DNA from: Henricia sp. BOLD:AAB3569
Taxonomy: Eukaryota > Echinodermata > Asteroidea > Spinulosida > Echinasteridae
Assembly: GCA_037783545.1 (NCBI GenBank)
Contig: JBBELK010000068.1
Location: forward strand, 1,116,001 to 1,180,000
DNA length: 64,000 bases
Direction: 5' to 3'
The notes beneath the pieces were generated by a model that worked only from the letters and a program-made list of their open reading frames with translations, was not told where the DNA came from and did no database searches. Positions 57,313 through 64,000 of the stretch are shown piece after piece. Position numbers and translations under genes: made by a program. The first letter of the stretch is position 1. Every line of letters begins with the position of its first letter.

Positions 57313-58036
57313 TGTTGCTTACTGATTTCTACGACGGCATGATACAGTTTAAAAAAGGTTGTCACTGAGAATTTTCAATTTTGGTTGACTACTCCGATGT
57401 GGTCAAAAACGTTAAACTTTAAAAACTTTACAAAAAGAATTACTTTACAAGTGCCAACAAAATAAATACCCTACATTACAGTGCATTACAAGTAGACTGT
57501 TCCGCCAATCTACTAACGGTACACGTACTTTGCTTTTTTTAGTTTTGTGTTTAAACTGTTAAAGTCGGATTTAATACACTTTATTCATTTCAATTAAAGT
57601 AATACTCTTGTACAGAAAGAAATTGGAAAATTTGCCAACTCCTAGTAAAATTTGTAATTTTACAATATGTAAAATGTTTCCACAGTATATTCCAAAACTA
57701 CATATACATGATCCCCACAAGGACTTAGTATTTACACATTTCTTTGATACGTACATGTACAGTAATCACTGTAACATTAATCGGCAATTCCATACACAGT
57801 AATTTACGAGTACTGAAAAATATGCAATCTTTTACACCATACATCTGAACATGTATTATTTAAATACCAGAGGACTGTGAACACTGCGGAAATCCAGAGG
57901 GAAAATGTACAAAATTCATTATAAACTTTTTCCACAAACTGGTTAAATACAATCCAGTATATTTTATCATTAGTATAATGGTAACTGAGAACTTGGACCG
58001 GGTTAGCGTTTGTGAACTACCTGTAGTCAAACTACT
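57313..58036. other. No recognisable feature
   Basis: AT-rich intergenic sequence; short frames only. Confidence 0.4.
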
Positions 58037-58525
58037 GGGGCCTATTTGATGGTGCTGCTAACAGGGGCGGATCAATTTATTTTTAATTATCGATAACTTT
58101 CGCAACCGTTGGGTATCTGCCTCATATGACATCACAATTTTGCCTGCTTAAAGTGGTTAAATATTGCCCGAGATCGCACCACAGAGCATCTAGAATGCAT
58201 TTTTTGGGGCCCTTAAGGCTTCGCGCTACATGCTCGCCATTTGATTGTCTTCATGCACCATTTCATGCTTAAACATCTCACCCCCCCCTCCCCCCTTTGA
58301 AAAATCCTGGATCCGCCCCTGGCTAATCAAAACAAATTGCTTAGCACAGAATTTCTTTGCTTTATTTTGCCAAAATCGAATGTGATGTGTATTTACTGAT
58401 ATTCTGTTACTGTTTCAAAGAACATAATTTGACATGCAATTTTGGCTGGTAACACATTTTACAAAGCAAAGAAATTCTGTGCTAAGCAGACTTTTGTGCT
58501 CAGCAGCGCCATGAAATTAGCCCCT
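58037..58525. repeat. R8 copy split by a CAGGGGCGGATC element
   Basis: The R8 left end GGGGCCTATTTGATGGTGCT breaks after GCTAA and resumes as GCTAATCAAAACAAATTGC, ending CCATGAAATTAGCCCC. The interruption is the element at 58062-58321. Confidence 0.6.
58062..58321. mobile_element. 260-bp CAGGGGCGGATC-ended element
   Basis: CAGGGGCGGATCAATTT opposes AAATCCTGGATCCGCCCCTG. GCTAA flanks both sides. CAG...CTG ends of this kind are seen in hAT-like elements, but only 5 bp of duplication is visible rather than the usual 8. Confidence 0.6.
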
Positions 58526-60068
58526 GTCCATAAAGGCCACTCAAAATTCCACCATAACAAATCATGTATTATAAACCCTGTACAGAAAAACCACCTCCAC
58601 AATGCAAATAGTGACCACTCATTATCTCCTATGCCTTATCTCACTGCGTATAGACCCCTTGCACCAGCGGCCATGACAGGGAGCAGGTTTTCATATTTAA
58701 ATAAGTGACAATAGACCCGCAAAGTGCCTCCTCGTGCATGATGCACAGTAACAACATGACAGCCCCCTGTCATGGCTGCTCGTGCAATGAGTCTTTTGTG
58801 GCCAAAATTCCTCAGTAAAAACTGCAACACACACTCTTGCTCTTAATCCAATCCTCTGAAATGCCATAAATAGACATAGTAACAATCAAAAGCTTTCAAG
58901 CTGCACAAAGCTCAAAAAGGCATCACAGATTATCTAGGGCTGAATTCCCTTTTAAACAGGAAACCGGCTTAGTTTTCAGGTTCAAAAATTAGAAGTGGCC
59001 GTCATGAACCTGTCTTTAAAGGTTACTTTTCCAGTCTCCCTTAACCACTTTGCAGCGGCTAAGCATTTTCCAATTTATTCCCCTGGAGCGGGAGACTGCA
59101 CTTGCAGTTTTGGCTATATATGTCTCTGAGGCTGGAGACTTGATGACTAGTTTTTATTTCAAGTCGTAAATCAATCTTATTTCCCAAGTCCAGTCACAAG
59201 TAATTTTCTCCAGAGTCAAGTCACAGGTCAAAAACCAAAAACTGACTTGACCCAAAGCCAACAAGATGAGAGACCAGCTCTGCCCTAGTACTGACCCATG
59301 GGCTAATTCTGTATAACCGTCCCCAAGACACTATGCAGTTCCCCATTGTGAAGTGGTTAAGTGGTTTTTATACATAGGTTTAACTGTAGATTATTATTAC
59401 ATGTACCTCGCTTGTTATCTAAGTTGGTGTACTTAGATAACAAAGGGCAACTTTTGACATTTAAATTGGTCAACAATGCAAGCACAAAATGTGCAACCAT
59501 GCATGTCCTCAAGCAACGAAGAAACTGCCCTACAAGATGGCAGCTATTCGATACTGTCTATAGCACATGTAAAAGTCCACCAAAATGTTACCGCAAGGCC
59601 CACTTAATTTTTTCCGTCATCTGGCATATCCATCTTTACGTTACAAAAATGTTAAAGCGCATTCTGCATCTACTATCTAGTTTGCAAAATAATGATATTT
59701 TTGTAATGTGAATTTTCCATAAGGGTGACCTCAATAGGCACTTGGGACCAAAATGGCCCCGGATCAGACCCCGAGATTTTTGTCTCACGTTGGCGGATGG
59801 TTCGATCCCAAGCTCTGGATCAGTTTGCAGTTAGATAAGCAATTGATCTTTGCAGCCTCCTGCCGCATCCGCTCCACAGTCAGGGGATCAATCTTGATCC
59901 CGAGTTCGGGACCAGTGTAAACACGGTCTACATATTGTGTTTATCTTCTGCTCTCATATGTACTTGTGCCACATTATAGGCCCTACAATCCTTGCCTGCT
60001 GTAAAGGGGTCCATGGTGTTTTCCACGCCTTTAATTCCTAAACTGCATTTCCTTCTTTAGTTGATAAT
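58526..60068. other. Intergenic; partial R7 at 59468-59572
   Basis: No exon recognised. The partial R7 has GCATGTCCTCAAGCAACGAA and ends GGCAGCTATTCGATACTGTC. Confidence 0.4.
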
Positions 60069-60165
60069 TAAAGGCACAGGCTCGTCAGAAATGTGCGCGC
60101 GGCAAATTCGTGCCAGGAAAAACGCAGCTCCACGCCTGTGCTATGGAGCTGCGTATTTCGTAGCA
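60069..60165. repeat. R1 MITE, right end lost
   Basis: TTAAAGGCACAGGCTCGTCA and the central TGCTATGGAGCTGCGTATTT are present. The sequence diverges after TTTCGTAGCA. Confidence 0.55.
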
Positions 60166-60600
60166 AAGTTAAAGCTAATCCAAATACATGTAGTAAATGG
60201 CAAGGGGCCTTAGTTTTTGAAAATGCAATAAAATTAACAGCGGCATCTTATAAAAATGCACAACTATTGCAAGTGATGACATGCAATTATAGCAAAACAC
60301 ACAGTTCTTGCTCTGGATGGCTCCGGCTAATGGTGGATACACTGATAATGAGGAGTCCCTAGCAGGGTGTTTGTTTCATCACAGATTCGAATCCAGATCC
60401 CGAAATGTTTCACCGCGCCGAAATTGCCCTCAACAAAAATCTCAAATTATGTGAATAAATTTAGCAATTAGTGCTCTAACGAAGTCCGCAAGTTCGGGTT
60501 CGGTTCGGTTCGGCAAACGTTTGAAAATGTCTTCCCGAATATTTGTTCGGTTCGGGTTCGGTATTACCAGCAGTGTGGGTTGAAAGTGATCACGCACATA

Positions 60601-60662
60601 AAAAAAATACATAATTTATAAAGGAAACTGGCCAGTTTCCTTTATAAATTATGTATTTTTTT
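60601..60662. repeat. Perfect 62-bp palindrome without spacer
   Basis: Arms of 31 bases (starting AAAAAAATACATAATTTATA) meet at ACTGGCCAGT with no mismatch. Neighbouring 60480-61080 has GGTTCGGTTCGG words and no gene. Confidence 0.75.
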
Positions 60663-61184
60663 AATAAATCTTCAAGCCCGCTCTTTTACACGATTTATTT
60701 GTTGTAATAAACACGATATCGGCTTTGGTGGGATGAAATTTACCCGAGAAAACTGAACGGAATCCGCGGCCAGAGCGCGGCGCTACTGTCGGAACTTGCG
60801 GTGTGCATGCATTTTGTGATTTGTACCATGTGCAAACAAATTTTGTTGTAAATAAATAAGCAGCCTCAATTTGTTTGGGTCGCGTGTTGGAGCTGGGAAT
60901 TGAAACAACACGGTTTACTCAAACAAAAATCCTCTTAACGTTCACTTCGCCATTTTGGATCCAGCACTCGGGAAGGATCCCAGAGATCACAAATCTCGAT
61001 CAGAATCTGCGCGAAGTGAATGAGTTCACCTTAGATCTGCGCAGATCTGAATCCGTCTGAAACAAACACGCCCTAGCTCTCAGATTAGTGTATATCCAGC
61101 CACACATGTTGAACATGGCTGTTGGGCTTGCAATGTCCCCGTCCTACTATCAAGTCACATCGTCCGTGTTATACCAGGGCCCCA

Positions 61185-62618
61185 TCAGACTGACGAACAC
61201 GCATGCAGTAGTGGTGTGGGTAGGCCAACTGCATTCACCATGTAGAACTCGACAAGTTGCACCAAGTCGGTAAACTTTGTACTGCCTTCATCTAGAGTGT
61301 AGAATACTTGCCCCCCGCTCTCAACCTGGGGAGAACAGAAGGTTACGTCTTGAATTTTAAATTGGTAAATATTTCCAGGGCATTATTATCCAATCATTGT
61401 GTACCATAAAAACATGTGTATAAGCCGCACTAAAATTTCTTCAGGCTAGTTTACCAACATTCTTCCTTAGATATGTTACACTCTTATTCCACGAATCTTT
61501 AAAAAATGTTATCTTGCAAATGATACATAGGGCCTTTAAAGCACGCCTAAAATGCATGTACAGGGTTTGCAATGGTAAAAACAAACACGCCGTGTCGTCC
61601 ATTTTTACTGATCGGGTGTTAAGCTCAGAAAATTGTAAAGCTGCTTATGGAAATTGTTTACCCTCTATGCATTCCAGGGCATAGATATTTTAAATACAAA
61701 AATCTGTGTTACTGTAAAATTGTTAACTCGTAACCTATCGCCAATATACAGGGTATCCCAGAAAAAACGAAACCGAGATTTATCGATGTTTAATCATACT
61801 TTAATCTCAATCTTGAACAAATGACACATATTTGGAAAGCTTAGTTCCTCATCTTTCATTTGATACCACTCATATGATACATACTTCACGCATGAATGAA
61901 TAAAGACAATATGAAGCAGGGCTACTAAAAAGTCGTTTGCACACTGATACCTGAATTTCAAAGAAATAATCACATTTCTAAAAAGTTCATTTCCTGCCCT
62001 TTTGTATGATACCTCAGTCAGGAAAAATGAGCCAGGGATGACAGAGATATCCTGCATTTAAATATGGATTGAATTTCCATGTTTTTTTAAATCATTCGTT
62101 TTTTTCACACCTGACCGATTTCTCGCATGAATGGATTCGGAGATGGTAACGTGTGCATTAAAAATGTGCATGTTGAAACTACTGAAATTCAGGTATCGTT
62201 GTGCAAATGACTTTTTGGTAACCCTGCTTCATATTGTCTTTATTAATTCATGCGTGAAGTATGTATCATATGAGTGGTATCAAATGAAAGATGAGGAACT
62301 AAGCTTTCCAAATATGTGTCATTTATTATTCAAGATTGAGATTAAAGTATGATTAAACATCGATAAATCTCGGTTTTGTTTTTTCTGGGACACCCTGTAT
62401 GGATCGCTTTATGGCAAACTAAAAGAGATATCTTACTGCATTGATTTGGTAGTGCTTGACCTTCTGATTGAAGCTGAATGATAAGACGTATGCGCCAGGT
62501 ATCCTCTGAGACTCCCTAACGAGGAACATGCCGTCCACCATGCCCTTCTTGGCAAACAATTCATGGGTTTGTTCACGGCTTATTCCACTGTGGAACCAAG
62601 GCTGCGTCATATGGATAC
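61185..62618 (-). CDS. GRB14-like: Grb7/10/14-family adaptor, C-terminal SH2 exons (partial)
   Basis: Grb7/10/14 adaptors bind activated receptor tyrosine kinases through a C-terminal SH2 domain. Two exons are present, 62618-62437 and 61325-61185, joined in phase 0. The protein enters as IHMTQPWFHSGISREQTHEL, then GMVDGMFLVRESQRIPGAYV with the FLVRES phosphotyrosine-binding arginine, then KVKHYQINA. Exon 2 continues VESGGQVFYTLDEGSTKFTD and LVQLVEFYMVNAVGLPTPLL, stopping shortly after as these proteins do. The W-F-H-x-x-I-S-R and D-L-V/I-Q-L-V-E-F-Y signatures match Grb10/Grb14. The RA, PH and BPS regions must lie to the right of the window; none was found between 62619 and 64000. The single intron is largely one TA-inserted element. 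Confidence 0.85.
61749..62397. mobile_element. 649-bp TA-flanked long-TIR element in the Grb intron
   Basis: CAGGGTATCCCAGAAAAAAC opposes TTTTTTCTGGGACACCCTG with TA on each side. The arms are about 215 bases (TTCAGGTATC...GATACCTGAA at the inner ends). It is related by its ends to the element at 2348-2909. Confidence 0.7.
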
Positions 62619-62699
62619 CTACATGTGTAATATAAAAATTTAAAAAAAATAAAAAAAAAGGTAAATAAAAAGGTTCCGCACCAAACAATAGACAAGAAA

Positions 62700-62965
62700 A
62701 ATCCAACTAAAAGTGTTGATAGCAATGGTAACAAACATTGTTTTCCCGTGTAAAATTGTACCTTAGAGTGAAATTGGCAACTGCATACAATTTTTTTACC
62801 ATTTACTTAACACAAAATTATGCATGGATTTTTCGGGATTTCTGAAGTGTTACTGCATCTATGTGGCTGAAATTTTTACAAGGCAGTTTATTATTCTTTA
62901 GTTATGTAATGATGTTCCTGTTTTTTAAAAGGTTTTCCAATCATGTAATCTGTCTTTAAAGTCAA
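62700..62965 (-). repeat. R4 copy, inverted (Grb upstream intron)
   Basis: TGATAGCAATGGTAACAAAC, ACTGCATCTATGTGGCTGAA and GGTTTTCCAATCATGTAATC, then CTGTCTTTAA, follow the family order in reverse. Confidence 0.6.
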
Positions 62966-62999
62966 ACTTAACTACATACTCGATCCGAATCCTGCTCCT

Positions 63000-63050
63000 G
63001 CACCCCCCCCTCCCCCCCCCCCCCCTGCACCCCCCCCCCCCCCCCCCCCA
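63000..63050 (+). repeat. Poly-C tract
   Basis: Two long runs of C (about 15 and 22) are separated by CTGCA. The complementary strand is G-rich and quadruplex-prone. Assembly length here is unreliable. Confidence 0.6.
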
Positions 63051-63091
63051 GTGGCCAGCAGGTCTACCAACTTTAAAGTCAAACTTTGTGG

Positions 63092-63470
63092 GGTACCGTG
63101 GCAGAGTGGTTCTGGGTCATTGGCTCGCAACACTTGGGTAAAAACTTGCCGTTGCGTATTCGACACCCGGCCGTGATACCTGTGCCCTTGGCCAAGGCAC
63201 TTAAACAATATTGCTCCATCCTTCGGAAGGGATGTAAAGCCATTGGTCCAGTGTGTTGTGTAACATGCTTAAAAAATCCCAAAGCACTCATTTGTGAAGA
63301 GTAGTGGGATTTCCCGGTGTCTCTGGCCGTCGGCTGCCAATGGCACCACCCACCTATGTATCTCGATGCTTAGATGGAAGACACTTAGCTTCATAAAACC
63401 TATTAAAATGCGCAGTGCACGTGAATATATCCATAGAATGTGTGCTATATAAATGTAACAATTAATTCAT
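63092..63470 (+). mobile_element. tRNA-derived SINE (S2), plus strand
   Basis: GTACCGTGGCAGAGTGGTTC is an A-box-like head and GCGTATTCGACACCCGG a B-box-like site. The body GCCAAGGCACTTAAACAATA and GCCATTGGTCCAGTGTGTTG matches the copy at 29650-29976. It ends in an AT-rich tail (ATTAATTCATAATTAATG). Confidence 0.65.
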
Positions 63471-63496
63471 AATTAATGAATTAATCAAAGTTGACT

Positions 63497-64000
63497 ACCG
63501 TAATTTTCGGAATATAAGCCGCGGCTTATACGTTGATTTTGCCAAAAAAAACGTTCCCGGCGGCTTATAAACCGGGCGGCTTATACGCCGAGCTCTAAAG
63601 ATAAAAATCATTATATGCTCATGTACATTATGTAATGTGGTTCCTGAAATAATTCTATCAATCTTTTATGGGAATTTTTTTTGGTAAAAAAACGATGTTG
63701 AAGGCCGTCGCACACGCACGAAAAGGTGTGCAATTTTCCCAGGTGCAGAGTGTACCGATCTTCGTTGTGACCCATACATCGATGTGACACTGCACAAGAA
63801 AGTGCAGGCAACCAGTTTGCCATCGGTCGTGAGTACTCGTCCAACGCCAAACAAATCGTTTGGTGCGTCTGTTCCTTCCGTGTTTTCTTCAATTCTTTAC
63901 TTTTAGTCGGCGTTGTTTTAAAATCCAAAGAGTTCTGTGTTTGTCATTGTCTGTGGAAATGTGTGTTTTAGATGGAAAATCATTACAAGTAATTTTAATT
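63497..64000. other. Transposon terminus and unassigned right edge
   Basis: 63497-63600 has CCGTAATTTTCGGAATATAA, then GCCGCGGCTTATACG words, the style of a widespread DNA-transposon end. The minus frame at 63928-63611 is not recognised as Grb or any other family. Confidence 0.35.

Noticed and set aside
63611..63928. Possible upstream Grb7/10/14 exon at the right edge
   Set aside because: The 105-codon minus frame shows no PH, RA or BPS resemblance and lies beside a transposon terminus.

Overview
The window is nuclear DNA of an animal. Genes are split by GT–AG introns, coding density is very low, and most of the rest is transposon debris. The conserved proteins are paraoxonase, SVIP, DPH3, DBF4 and a Grb7/10/14 adaptor. 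TACATGTA-type words are frequent and many short terminal-inverted-repeat (TIR) elements are present. Together these suggest a marine invertebrate, most likely a deuterostome such as an echinoderm. That placement is an inference from style, not from a diagnostic gene.

Five genes can be reconstructed exon by exon. (1) A complete nine-exon paraoxonase (PON) gene of 364 aa lies on the minus strand at 6140-17309. (2) A complete four-exon SVIP gene of 83 aa lies on the minus strand at 24666-27071. (3) A complete three-exon DPH3 gene of 81 aa lies on the plus strand at 28806-30367, head-to-head with SVIP. (4) A complete DBF4 gene with 13 coding exons and 1359 aa lies on the minus strand at 35862-51027. 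It ends in a single 2.9-kb exon that encodes more than two thirds of the protein. (5) The last two exons of a Grb7/10/14-family adaptor lie on the minus strand at 61185-62618, and the rest lies beyond the right edge. The genes serve unrelated pathways: lactone/ester hydrolysis, p97/VCP regulation at membranes, diphthamide synthesis, replication-origin firing and receptor-tyrosine-kinase signalling. There is no operon-like organisation.

The remainder is repeats, often nested. Recurrent families, named here for reference, are: R1 (about 140-bp MITE, TTAA-flanked), R2 (about 500 bp, TTAA-flanked, with an internal CGAAGTGG minisatellite), R3 (about 330 bp, TTAA-flanked), R4 (about 300 bp, ending GGGGCTTTAA), R5 (about 480-500 bp, filled with AGTTGC/GCAACT words), R6 (about 395-bp MITE), R7 (about 145-bp MITE), R8 (ends GGGGCCAATTTCAT) and a GGGT-ended family with 4-bp target duplications. 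There are also TA-flanked Tc1/mariner-like elements, tRNA-derived SINEs, a Penelope-like GIY-YIG fragment, a CR1/L2-type reverse transcriptase tail and a four-copy 382-bp tandem array. Several repeats start within a few bases of functional splice sites, and some introns are almost wholly transposon.
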